Under the pieces are notes generated by a model. It saw nothing but the letters and a program-made list of their open reading frames with translations. It was not told where the DNA came from and did no database searches. Shown here one piece after another: positions 26,061 to 33,651 of a stretch of DNA of 34,833 nucleotides. Source of the stretch: Rhodobiaceae bacterium (GTDB lineage: Bacteria > Pseudomonadota > Alphaproteobacteria > Rhizobiales > Tepidamorphaceae); NCBI GenBank assembly GCA_020637985.1, contig JACKJK010000016.1, positions 1 to 34,833 of the forward strand, in the 5' to 3' direction. Within the stretch, counting starts at the first letter, position 1. Each line of letters opens with the position of its first letter. The position numbers and the translations under genes are program-made.

Positions 26061-26756
26061 ATGACGCAGCGCCCAATCGAACTGCACTACTGGCCGACGC
26101 CCAATGGCTGGAAGGTCTCCATCATGCTGGAGGAATGCGGCCTGCCGTATGACCTCAAGCTCGTCAACATCGGTGCCGGCGAGCAGTTCAAGCCGGAATT
26201 CCTGCAGATCGCGCCGAACAATCGGATGCCGGCCATCGTCGACCCGGACGGCCCAGGCGGCGCGCCGATCTCGGTGTTCGAGTCCGGAGCGATCCTCATG
26301 TATCTCGGCCGAAAGACCGGGAAATTCTACCCCGCCGACGAGCGCAAGCGCGTCGCGGTGGAGGAATGGCTGATGTGGCAGATGGGCGGCTTCGGTCCGA
26401 TGCTCGGCCAGAACCACCACTTCAATCTCTACGCGCCGGAAGACCTGCCATACGCGAAGAAGCGCTACACCGACGAGACGCACCGGCTGTATGGCGTGCT
26501 CAACAAGCGCCTGGAGGGCCGCGCATTCGTCGCCGACGACTATTCCATCGCCGACATGGCGATCGTCGGCTGGGCGACGCTGTGGGAACGCCAGAAGATG
26601 GACATCGCCGAGTTTCCCAACGTCAAGCGCTGGCTCGACACCATGCTGGCGCGACCGGCGGTGGAAAAAGGGCTGGCCGTGGCGCGCGAGGCGCGCTCCA
26701 ACATCGCCACCGACAACAATGCGCAGAAGGTATTGTTCGGCCAGCGCGCGCGATGA
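26061..26756 (+). CDS. Nu-class-like glutathione S-transferase (YfcG/YghU type)
   Basis: A 231-residue cytosolic GST. The thioredoxin-fold domain (about 1-88) has WPTPNGWKVSIMLEE, the Thr-Pro-Asn segment used by YfcG to bind glutathione, then QFKPEFLQIAPNNRMPAI with the cis-Pro, and SVFESGAILMYL. The helical domain follows, with DYSIADMAIVGW near 170. YfcG-like GSTs act as disulfide-bond reductases with two glutathione molecules. The ATG at 26061 gives the canonical N-terminus; the frame open to 26013 is ignored. It ends in a strong terminator. Confidence 0.92.
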   Translation: MTQRPIELHYWPTPNGWKVSIMLEECGLPYDLKLVNIGAGEQFKPEFLQIAPNNRMPAIVDPDGPGGAPISVFESGAILMYLGRKTGKFYPADERKRVAVEEWLMWQMGGFGPMLGQNHHFNLYAPEDLPYAKKRYTDETHRLYGVLNKRLEGRAFVADDYSIADMAIVGWATLWERQKMDIAEFPNVKRWLDTMLARPAVEKGLAVAREARSNIATDNNAQKVLFGQRAR

Positions 26757-27162
26757 TGCCGGGCCTTGGTGCGGGCGAGTTCAGGGGCGCAACCGGCGCC
26801 CCTTTTTTCATGCGGCGGGCCGCGATCGCCGGGGATTGCTCAGGTGCATTCCAAGGCAATTCCGAAAAATACTTGCGGCCTCGAACGCGATTCAGAGTCA
26901 CCAGGAAGTAAAGGCAAAAATTATCATTGGATTCATCGTGTCTCAGAAGCTGACGATTTCCAAGGATTCCCGCGGTTAGCGCAATGTGAATTCAGAATCG
27001 ATTCAAGAATTGGATAGCTTGCGTTAAGTCTGCCGTTTAACCGCGGATTCAAGGCCGCGCTGTCAATCTTTCCCCATCGTCGGCAAGGGCAAATCGAACG
27101 CCGGCATAGATCGAAGACCCGGACGCAGAAGCGGTCCGGAACAGCGAAAGGGGAACGGGGAC
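26757..27162. other. Intergenic region carrying a GANTC cluster
   Basis: About 400 bp with no convincing gene. It has the GST terminator, then an AT-richer stretch with seven GANTC sites at 26889, 26895, 26930, 26965, 26995, 27000 and 27046. Two TTAA elements (27024-27027 and 27037-27040, the latter in TTAACC) lie at the downstream end; their 9-nt gap differs from the 7-nt spacing of a CtrA box. Short plus-strand frames here lack ribosome-binding sites and normal composition. Confidence 0.75.
26783..26808 (+). terminator. Intrinsic terminator after the GST gene
   Basis: AGGGGCGC (26783-26790) pairs with GCGCCCCT (26796-26803) around the loop AACCG, followed by T at 26803-26808. It is the best Rho-independent terminator in the window and closes the transcript 27 bp after the GST stop codon. 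Confidence 0.9.
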
Positions 27163-27441
27163 ATGGCTCGTCTCGAACACATCTGCGCAGATATCGCGCT
27201 CACCAGCGGCCAGGCCGGTGGCCAGGGCGATGGCGAAATGTACTTCCGGCTCGGCCTGATGCACGCCAACGGGCGCGGCGCGGAGCCGGATTTCGTGGAA
27301 GCCCACAAGTGGTTCAACATCGCGGCGATGCGCGGCGACAGGCGCGCCATCGCCTATCGGCAGGAGGTTTCCGCCGAGATGTCGGGCGATCAGATCGCGA
27401 CGGCCCAGCGCGCGGCGCGCGAGTGGCTGCAGATCCACTGA
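27163..27441 (+). CDS. Small Sel1-repeat protein
   Basis: A 92-residue soluble protein with one Sel1-like (TPR-related) repeat: MYFRLGLMHANGRG followed by DFVEAHKWFNIAAMRGDRRA. Alphaproteobacteria carry many such single-repeat proteins; the repeat usually mediates protein contacts. The end AREWLQIH is typical. Start ATG 27163 has GGGGA just upstream (about 7 nt). Its upstream region is the GANTC-rich stretch, so methylation-dependent or cell-cycle expression is possible (inference). Function unknown. Confidence 0.8.
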   Translation: MARLEHICADIALTSGQAGGQGDGEMYFRLGLMHANGRGAEPDFVEAHKWFNIAAMRGDRRAIAYRQEVSAEMSGDQIATAQRAAREWLQIH

Positions 27442-27492
27442 CACCTGCATATTCCTGTGTATACCTGCATCGCCCGCCAACACCGGGATTGT

Positions 27493-27507
27493 CCGCCGCA
27501 CCGGCGG
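27493..27507 (+). repeat. Short GC hairpin between the Sel1 gene and tRNA-Ser
   Basis: CCGCCG (27493-27498) pairs with CGGCGG (27502-27507) around the loop CAC. No T-run follows. It could end the Sel1 transcript. A TTGACA at 27558-27563 lies further on, a candidate -35 for the tRNA, but no matching -10 is obvious. Confidence 0.35.
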
Positions 27508-27615
27508 CGGGCAAGGATATGTGAAAGCCCGCGCGCACGGGTGTCACCGCGCTTGATTTGACAGGCGAAACTTTGCATTGTCCGCGCGTCGGCGCAGGCG
27601 CCGGCAAGCGAAGCG

Positions 27616-27708
27616 GGTGACGTGGCCGAGCGGCTGAAGGCGGCGGTTTGCTAAACCGTTATACGGGGATAACTCGTATCGAGGGTTCGAATCCCTCCGT
27701 CACCGCCA
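27616..27708 (+). tRNA. tRNA-Ser (anticodon GCT)
   Basis: Acceptor stem GGTGACG (27616-27622) pairs with CGTCACC (27698-27704), followed by discriminator G and an encoded CCA (27706-27708). The D arm (TGGCCGAGCGGCTGAAGGC), anticodon loop TTGCTAA with anticodon GCT, a long variable arm (ACGGGGATAACTCGT region, class II) and T arm GAGGGTTCGAATCCCTC are all present. It reads AGC/AGU serine codons. The nap operon begins in the next gene position downstream. Confidence 0.97.
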
Positions 27709-28145
27709 TTCCATGTATTTTAGTTAAATCATTTCAATCATTTGAACCAAAGACTTACCTTGGGCCATACTTCGGGTCCCATTTTCTGTCCATTGTTTCA
27801 GTGCCTTTGAGCATTGAGATCGGCCATGAAGCGGCAGTTTCTCGATTCTGAGACACGCTTTTCGAGTGCCCCATTTTTTTCTGCATGAATATCCTTGTCT
27901 GCACGCCACCAGGTAGCCGCAGGTCGCACCGTTGTGCGTGCGGCGACAGCTTTTTGTCCTGTGCATGAGGCGCGCATAGTGACCTGATCGGGACCTTTCA
28001 GATCACATGACAGCGTTTCCGCTCCCCTTGTCGGGTTTTCCCTTACTGTAGGGCATCCGGTTCCCGTGCTATGCAAAGCGCGCATGTGAGATCGAGCGGG
28101 CTGTTGTTGAAAGTAGGCCGTTCGTCGCCGGGGGAGGCGGGAGAG
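27709..28145. other. AT-richer intergenic region between tRNA-Ser and napF
   Basis: About 440 bp, with the first 200 clearly less GC-rich than its surroundings. It carries the dyad TTCAA-TCAT-TTGAA (27733-27746), a weak promoter-like pair TTGTCC (27954-27959) and ATAGTG (27976-27981) 16 nt apart, and a TGATC-N11-GATCA dyad (27985-28005). Minus-strand frames (27724-27966, 27798-28085) show no recognisable domain or ribosome-binding site. No canonical FNR box (TTGAT-N4-ATCAA) and no integrase remnant is seen. Confidence 0.65.
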
Positions 28146-28640
28146 GTGAGCGATCTGGTATCGCGCAGGGGTTTTCTGGCCGGGAGAGGGCGTGATGCCG
28201 TTTCCATCCGGCCGGTAGGTGCGCTGCCGACCTCGCTGTTCCTTGAAACCTGCACACGTTGCGACTCGTGCATTTCGGCCTGCCCGGAAGGCATCATCGT
28301 GCGCGGCAGCGGCGGTTTCCCGGAGATCGATTTCGGCCGGGGCGCCTGCACTTTCTGCGATTCCTGCACCGAAGCCTGCGATACGGGCGCGCTCGTTCCC
28401 GATGCGGAATGGCCATGGCGCGCTGTCGTGGAGGATTCCTGTCTTTCGGCTTCCGGCGTTGCGTGCCGCGTCTGCGAGGACCAGTGCGAAGCCACGGCCA
28501 TACGTTTCCGACTCATTCCCGGCGGGCGGTCGCAGCCACGAATCGATATCGCGGGATGCACCGGCTGCGGTGCTTGCGTTGCGCCATGTCCGGCCGACGC
28601 GATCCGGCTGGACCGACGCCCGGTCGAGGAGGCCGCGTGA
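28146..28640 (+). CDS. napF: Nitrate-reductase accessory ferredoxin-type protein NapF
   Basis: A cytoplasmic 164-residue Fe-S protein that interacts with NapA before export. Four Cys motifs bind [4Fe-4S] clusters: C36/39/42/46, C68/71/74/78, C99/107/110/114 and C138/141/144/148. The N-terminus has SRRGFLAG, the RR-type element common in NapF. The GTG at 28146 with GGGGAGG (28131-28137) 8 nt upstream fits better than an ATG at 28071, which would add 25 residues of unlike composition. It is the first gene of the nap operon; its TGA overlaps the napD ATG. Confidence 0.93.
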   Translation: MSDLVSRRGFLAGRGRDAVSIRPVGALPTSLFLETCTRCDSCISACPEGIIVRGSGGFPEIDFGRGACTFCDSCTEACDTGALVPDAEWPWRAVVEDSCLSASGVACRVCEDQCEATAIRFRLIPGGRSQPRIDIAGCTGCGACVAPCPADAIRLDRRPVEEAA

Positions 28641-28900
28641 TGAACATTTGCGGATGCCTGGTCCTCGCCATGCCTGAGCGTACCGCCGAAGTGGCGGCCG
28701 CGATTTCGCGTGTCGAAGGCTGCGAGGTGCATGGGCACGAAAACGGACGCGTGGTGGTGACCGTCGAGGATACCGCCGACAGCCAGGCGTCCGAGCAGAT
28801 CATGGCACTACACCAGATTCCCGGCGTCATCACCGTGACGCTGACCTACCACCATTTCGAGGAGCTCGACGAAGCTCCGACCGCCACCCCAACCGCCTGA
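28640..28900 (+). CDS. napD: Periplasmic nitrate reductase chaperone NapD
   Basis: An 86-residue cytoplasmic chaperone that binds the NapA twin-arginine signal and holds back export until the cofactor is loaded. Family hallmarks are the short N-terminus MNICGCLVLA, VAAAISRVEGCEVHGHENGRVVVTVE, and VTLTYHHFEE. The ATG at 28640 overlaps the napF TGA by one base (TGATG); an in-frame GTG directly before it would add one residue. The Pro/Thr-rich tail (APTATPTA) is an extension. Confidence 0.94.
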   Translation: MNICGCLVLAMPERTAEVAAAISRVEGCEVHGHENGRVVVTVEDTADSQASEQIMALHQIPGVITVTLTYHHFEELDEAPTATPTA

Positions 28901-28913
28901 CCGGAGCAAGATC

Positions 28914-31415
28914 ATGACCTTGCCGACCTCACGCCGCAGCCTCCTCAAGGCCAGTGCAGCCGCTGCCACGGCTTCTGCCGCAGGAATTTCCCTTCCCGGC
29001 ACAGCCGCAGCGCAGGTGCGCATGGCCGACATCCGCTGGGACAAGGCCGCCTGCCGCTTCTGCGGCACCGGCTGCTCGGTTCTCGTCGGGGTCAAGGACG
29101 ATCGTGTCGTCGCCACGCAGGGAGACCCGGAGGCACCGGTCAACCGCGGCCTGAACTGCATCAAGGGCTACTTCCTGTCGAAGATCATGTATGGCGCCGA
29201 CCGGCTGACGACGCCGCTGTTGCGCAAGACGAACGGCGTCTATGACAAGAACGGCGAGTTCGAGCCGGTATCGTGGGACGAAGCCTTCGATGTCATGGCC
29301 GAAAAATGGAAAGAGGCCATTCGCGCGAAGGGACCGACGTCCGTCGGTATGTTCGGGTCGGGTCAGTGGACCGTGTGGGAAGGCTACGCAGCCGCCAAGC
29401 TGATGAAAGCCGGGTTCCGGTCCAACAATATCGACCCGAATGCACGCCACTGCATGGCTTCCGCCGTTGCCGCATTCATCAGGGCATTCGGGATCGACGA
29501 GCCGATGGGCTGCTACGACGATCTGGAGCACGCTGATACCTTCGTGCTCTGGGGCTCGAACATGGCGGAGATGCACCCGATCCTGTGGTCGCGCCTTACC
29601 GATACGCGGCTGACCAGGCCGAGCAGCGAAGTGCATGTTCTTTCCACGTTCGAACACCGCTGCTTCGAACTCGCCGACAACGGAATGGTCTTCAAGCCGC
29701 AGACGGACCTGGCGATCCTCAACTACATCGCCAACTACATCATCCAGAACGGCGCCGTGAACGAGGACTTCGTCTCCAAGCACGTCAACATCACGAAGAC
29801 GGCGACGGATATCGGCTATGGTCTGCGGCCGGACAATCCGCTGGAGCAAGCCGCGGCGAATCCCTCGCATGAAGGAAAGCACGGCAAGCTCGACAAGATC
29901 AGCTTCGATGAATACGCCGCCGCCGTTGCCGAGTACTCGCTCGACAAGGTCAGCGAGATGTCGGGGGTGCCGGCAGCGCAGCTCGAGCGGCTCGCCCAGC
30001 AATACGCCGATCCCGACCGCAAGGTGATGAGCCTCTGGACCATGGGCTTCAACCAGCATACCCGCGGTTCCTGGGTGAATGGCCTCCTGTACAATGTCCA
30101 CCTGCTGACCGGGAAGATCTCCGAGCCTGGCAACAGTCCGTTCTCGCTGACCGGCCAGCCGTCGGCATGCGGCACGGCTCGCGAGGTCGGCACCTTTGCC
30201 CACCGGCTGCCGGCAGACATGGTGGTGATGAACGAAAAGCACCGGGCGATTTGCGAAACCGCCTGGGGCATTCCCGAAGGCACAATCCCTGAGAAGCCCG
30301 GCTATCACGCGGTGCTGCAGAACCGCATGCTCAAGGACGGCAAGCTCAACGCTTACTGGGTTCAGTGCACCAACAACATGCAGGCCGCCCCGAACATGAA
30401 CGAGGAAGGCTGGCCGGGTTATCGCAATCCGGAGAACTTCATCGCTGTATCCGATCCCTATCCGACGGTGACGGCGCTTGCGGCCGATCTCATCCTCCCA
30501 ACCGCCATGTGGGTGGAGAAGGAAGGTGCCTACGGCAACGCGGAGCGGCGCACTCAGTTCTGGCGCGAACAGGTGCAGCCGCCCGGCGAAGCCAAGTCGG
30601 ATGTCTGGCAGGTCATGGAGTTCGCCAAGCGGTTCACGACCGAAGAGGTCTGGCCTGCCGAGCTTCTGGACAAGAAGCCGGAACTGCGCGGCAAGACGCT
30701 TTACGAAGTGCTGTTCGAGAATGGCGTGGTGAACAAGTACCCGACAACGCAGATTGCCGGCGGCTTCCGCAACCATGAGAGCGAACATTTCGGTTACTAC
30801 GTGCAGAAAGGGCTGTTCGAGGAATATGCTTCCTTCGGCCGTGGCCACGGGCACGACCTTGCCGACTTCGACACCTACCACCACGCGCGCGGGCTGCGCT
30901 GGCCAGTGGTGGACGGCAAAGAGACGCTGTACCGCTTCCGCGAGGGCTTCGACCCCTACGTCAAGGAAGGGGAGGGCGTGAAGTTCTACGGCAAGCCGGA
31001 CGGGCGGGCGAACATCATCTTCGCCCCCTATGAGCCACCGGCGGAAAGTCCCGACGAGGAGTACAACCTGTGGCTGGTCACGGGCAGAGTGCTGGAGCAC
31101 TGGCATTCGGGTTCGATGACACGCCGGGTGCCGGAATTGCACCGGTCGTTCCCGTCCGCGGTCGTCTTCATGAACCCCGACGATGCCAAGGATCGCGGTC
31201 TGCGGAGGGGGCAGGAAATCACGATCTCCACTCGCCGCGGGGAGGTCACTTCCCGCGTTGAGACGCGCGGCCGCAACAAGATGCCTCGGGGTGTTGTCTT
31301 CTTTCCGTGGTTCGACGAGAGCCAGCTCACCAACAAGCTGACTCTCGATGCGACCTGCCCGATTTCGAAGGAGACCGACTTCAAGAAGTGCGCCTGCAAG
31401 GTCGAGCGGGCCTGA
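28914..31415 (+). CDS. napA: Periplasmic nitrate reductase catalytic subunit NapA
   Basis: The 833-residue Mo-bis-MGD enzyme reducing nitrate to nitrite in the periplasm. A twin-arginine signal is plain (SRRSLLKASAAAATAS, cleavage near AAAQVR). One [4Fe-4S] site uses C47, C50, C54 (CRFCGTGC) and C82 (NCIKGYF). The Mo-coordinating Cys is C180 in ARHCMAS, as in NapA rather than the Ser/Asp of other DMSO-reductase family members. The C-terminal domain (about 700-833) is the molybdopterin-dinucleotide-binding fold. Length matches the E. coli enzyme (about 828). Electrons come from NapB. Confidence 0.97.
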   Translation: MTLPTSRRSLLKASAAAATASAAGISLPGTAAAQVRMADIRWDKAACRFCGTGCSVLVGVKDDRVVATQGDPEAPVNRGLNCIKGYFLSKIMYGADRLTTPLLRKTNGVYDKNGEFEPVSWDEAFDVMAEKWKEAIRAKGPTSVGMFGSGQWTVWEGYAAAKLMKAGFRSNNIDPNARHCMASAVAAFIRAFGIDEPMGCYDDLEHADTFVLWGSNMAEMHPILWSRLTDTRLTRPSSEVHVLSTFEHRCFELADNGMVFKPQTDLAILNYIANYIIQNGAVNEDFVSKHVNITKTATDIGYGLRPDNPLEQAAANPSHEGKHGKLDKISFDEYAAAVAEYSLDKVSEMSGVPAAQLERLAQQYADPDRKVMSLWTMGFNQHTRGSWVNGLLYNVHLLTGKISEPGNSPFSLTGQPSACGTAREVGTFAHRLPADMVVMNEKHRAICETAWGIPEGTIPEKPGYHAVLQNRMLKDGKLNAYWVQCTNNMQAAPNMNEEGWPGYRNPENFIAVSDPYPTVTALAADLILPTAMWVEKEGAYGNAERRTQFWREQVQPPGEAKSDVWQVMEFAKRFTTEEVWPAELLDKKPELRGKTLYEVLFENGVVNKYPTTQIAGGFRNHESEHFGYYVQKGLFEEYASFGRGHGHDLADFDTYHHARGLRWPVVDGKETLYRFREGFDPYVKEGEGVKFYGKPDGRANIIFAPYEPPAESPDEEYNLWLVTGRVLEHWHSGSMTRRVPELHRSFPSAVVFMNPDDAKDRGLRRGQEITISTRRGEVTSRVETRGRNKMPRGVVFFPWFDESQLTNKLTLDATCPISKETDFKKCACKVERA

Positions 31416-31435
31416 ACTGACGGGAGTCGATACCG

Positions 31436-32257
31436 GTGTCCGCGCAGCAGACCAGACCATCCCGGCCAAACCGGCGCCGCGTGCTGACCGACGCGGCGCG
31501 AGCGGCCGGTGCGTGCGCGATTGTAGGCTTGGGGCTGGCCAAGGTCGCGGTCGATGCACGGGCCTTGCCGGCGCAGGCGTTGCGGCCGCCAGGGGCGCTG
31601 CCGGAAGCGGACTTCCTGGGAACCTGCATCCGTTGCGGACTGTGCGTGCGCGATTGCCCCTATGACACGCTGTCACTGGCGGAACTCGGCGTTGACGGCG
31701 CGGCGACCGGTACGCCGTTCTTCGTTGCCCGTGAAGTGCCCTGCGAGATGTGTGACGACATTCCCTGTGTCGCCGCCTGTCCCACGGGAGCGCTCACCGC
31801 GGAGCTCGACACCATCGATGACGCACGCATGGGCACCGCGGTGCTGGTCGACGAAGAGCACTGCCTCAACGCGCTGGGGCTGCGCTGCGACGTCTGCTAT
31901 CGGGTCTGCCCGGTGATCGACAAGGCGATCACGCTTGAAATGCGGCACAATGTGCGCTCGGGCCATCACGCGATCTTCATGCCGACGGTCCACGCAGACG
32001 CGTGCACCGGCTGCGGCAAATGCGAGAAGTCATGCGTCCTGCCGGAGGCCGCGATCAAGGTGCTGCCGGTGCGCCTGGCACGCGGCGAGGCCGCCGAGCA
32101 CTACCGGCTCGGGTGGGAAGAGATGGAGCGCAAGGGCGCGCCGGTTGTCGAGGGCATCATCGATCTGCCGGACCGGCTGCCGGGCCCGAGCACAGACAAT
32201 CTTGCGGCACCCGGCGGATATGAGCCGGCATTCAAGCTGCCGGGGATAAAGCAATGA
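31436..32257 (+). CDS. napG: Quinol dehydrogenase Fe-S subunit NapG
   Basis: A 273-residue exported Fe-S protein that passes electrons between NapH and the Nap acceptors. A Tat signal appears at 10-40 (RPNRRRVLTDAARAAGACAIV). Four Cys clusters follow: C64/67/70/74, CEMCDDIPCVAACP, CLNALGLRCDVCYRVCP and CTGCGKCEKSC. The start is GTG at 31436, with GGGAG about 10 nt before it; the Tat region demands a start at or near here. Its stop overlaps the napH ATG by 4 bp, consistent with one functional NapGH unit. Confidence 0.94.
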   Translation: MSAQQTRPSRPNRRRVLTDAARAAGACAIVGLGLAKVAVDARALPAQALRPPGALPEADFLGTCIRCGLCVRDCPYDTLSLAELGVDGAATGTPFFVAREVPCEMCDDIPCVAACPTGALTAELDTIDDARMGTAVLVDEEHCLNALGLRCDVCYRVCPVIDKAITLEMRHNVRSGHHAIFMPTVHADACTGCGKCEKSCVLPEAAIKVLPVRLARGEAAEHYRLGWEEMERKGAPVVEGIIDLPDRLPGPSTDNLAAPGGYEPAFKLPGIKQ

Positions 32258-33162
32258 GCGTGAAGTCGCAGTTGCCGATTGCGGCCGAGGCGATCCGGGA
32301 AAAGGGCTGGCTTGGCGCCCATCGTTTCCTGATCCTGCGCCGGGCCTCTCAGGTCTTCTTTCTCCTGCTCTTCCTGCTCGGTCCCTGGTTCGGGCTGTGG
32401 TGGGTGAAGGGCAATCTCGCCGGCTCTCTGACATTCGACATCCTTCCGCTGACCGATCCGTTCGTGCTGCTCCAGTCGTTCCTCGCCGGGCACTGGCCGG
32501 CGGCAACGGCATTGACCGGCGCGGCGATCGTCGCTGCGGTATATGCCCTGATCGGGGGGAGGGTCTATTGCTCGTGGGTGTGCCCGATCAACCCGGTAAC
32601 GGATGCGGCGCACTGGCTACACAACAAACTCGATCTGCAGAAGGGCTGGCAGCCGAAACGGGGCACGCGCTACTGGGTGTTCGCCGCGGTGCTCCTGGTT
32701 TCGGCGCTGACCGGTACGATCGCATGGGAGTTCGTTAACCCGGTCACGCTGCTGCACCGTGGCCTGGTCTTCGGGTTCGGGTTCGCTTGGGTGGCCGTTG
32801 TCGCGGTGTTCCTGTTCGATCTCGTCGTGTCGCGACGCGGCTGGTGCGCGCACGTGTGTCCGGTTGGCACGTTCTACGGTCTTCTCGGTGAAGCTTCAGT
32901 GCTGCGCGTGTCTGCGGCGCGGCGGGCCGACTGCGACGACTGTCTGGACTGTTTCGCGGTTTGCCCCGAGCCGCATGTCATCACGCCGGCCCTGCGCGGC
33001 AGTGATGGCAGCACACCGCTGATCCTATCGGGCGACTGTACCAACTGCGGGCGATGCATCGATGTCTGCGCGCCAGCGGTTTTCGAGTTTGCCCATCGTT
33101 TTGATTCCCGCCCGACACCTGCGCGTCGCGAACGCAATCGTGTCGAGGTTCCCGTTTCATGA
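32254..33162 (+). CDS. napH: Membrane quinol dehydrogenase subunit NapH
   Basis: A 302-residue inner-membrane protein with four transmembrane helices (about 33-51, 83-101, 141-160, 172-192). Two CxxxCP motifs, CSWVCP (106-111) and CAHVCP (198-203), sit at the ends of the helices and are required for quinol oxidation. The soluble C-terminus has two [4Fe-4S] sites (C227/230/233/237 and C262/265/268/272). Together with NapG it offers a second electron route from quinol beside NapC. napB follows after 19 bp. Confidence 0.94.
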   Translation: MSVKSQLPIAAEAIREKGWLGAHRFLILRRASQVFFLLLFLLGPWFGLWWVKGNLAGSLTFDILPLTDPFVLLQSFLAGHWPAATALTGAAIVAAVYALIGGRVYCSWVCPINPVTDAAHWLHNKLDLQKGWQPKRGTRYWVFAAVLLVSALTGTIAWEFVNPVTLLHRGLVFGFGFAWVAVVAVFLFDLVVSRRGWCAHVCPVGTFYGLLGEASVLRVSAARRADCDDCLDCFAVCPEPHVITPALRGSDGSTPLILSGDCTNCGRCIDVCAPAVFEFAHRFDSRPTPARRERNRVEVPVS

Positions 33163-33181
33163 AGCAACCCAGGAGCGTCTC

Positions 33182-33619
33182 ATGAAATTCCTGCCCCACG
33201 CCGTTCTCGCCGCAGCCGCGGTGTCGCTTTGCGCCGGACTGGCTCTTGCCCAGTCAGCCGGTGAAACGGTTCGAAGCCTGCGTGGCGTGCAGGTCGACGA
33301 GCCGGCCGGCGTCGAAGACGTCTTCCAGCAGGACAAGAAGCGGTTCGTGCGCAACTACCGCCAGCAGCCGCCGTTGATCCCGCACTCCATCGAGCAGTAC
33401 CAGATCGACCGCAACGCGAACGAATGCCTGGCGTGTCACGACTGGGCAAACGCCGGGAATCGCGGGGCGCCGACGCTTTCGATGACCCACTATCTCGACC
33501 GGGACGGGCACCAGCTCGACACGGTTTCGGGGACGCGATGGTTCTGCAACCAGTGCCATGTTCCCCAAGCCGACGCCCCTGCGCTGGTCGAGAACATCTT
33601 TAGCTCCTCGGGCCGCTGA
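33182..33619 (+). CDS. napB: Diheme cytochrome c subunit NapB
   Basis: A 145-residue periplasmic cytochrome that donates electrons to NapA. A Sec signal peptide (about 1-23, ending LALA) is followed by the mature domain with two CxxCH heme sites: CLACH (82-86) and CNQCH (122-126). Axial His residues in PHSIEQYQ and MTHYLDRDGH match NapB. ATG at 33182 has AGGAG just before it. It is the shorter, purely soluble partner of NapA in the napAB complex. Confidence 0.95.
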   Translation: MKFLPHAVLAAAAVSLCAGLALAQSAGETVRSLRGVQVDEPAGVEDVFQQDKKRFVRNYRQQPPLIPHSIEQYQIDRNANECLACHDWANAGNRGAPTLSMTHYLDRDGHQLDTVSGTRWFCNQCHVPQADAPALVENIFSSSGR

Positions 33620-33651
33620 ACGCGGCAAAGCGCCAACAGGGGGAACACGCC

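Noticed and set aside
27024..27040. A CtrA box (TTAA-N7-TTAA)
   Set aside because: The two TTAA half-sites are 9 nt apart, not 7, so a canonical CtrA site is not supported.
27724..28085. An integrase remnant or other protein gene next to tRNA-Ser
   Set aside because: Minus-strand frames there contain no tyrosine-recombinase motifs, no ribosome-binding site and no gene-like composition.
28071..28145. An ATG start for napF at 28071
   Set aside because: It lacks a ribosome-binding site; GGGGAGG is placed exactly for the GTG at 28146, and NapF proteins begin near the SRRGF motif.
28929..31676. A 915-codon frame antisense to napA
   Set aside because: NapA is clear on the plus strand with all cofactor motifs; the antisense product is a GC shadow.
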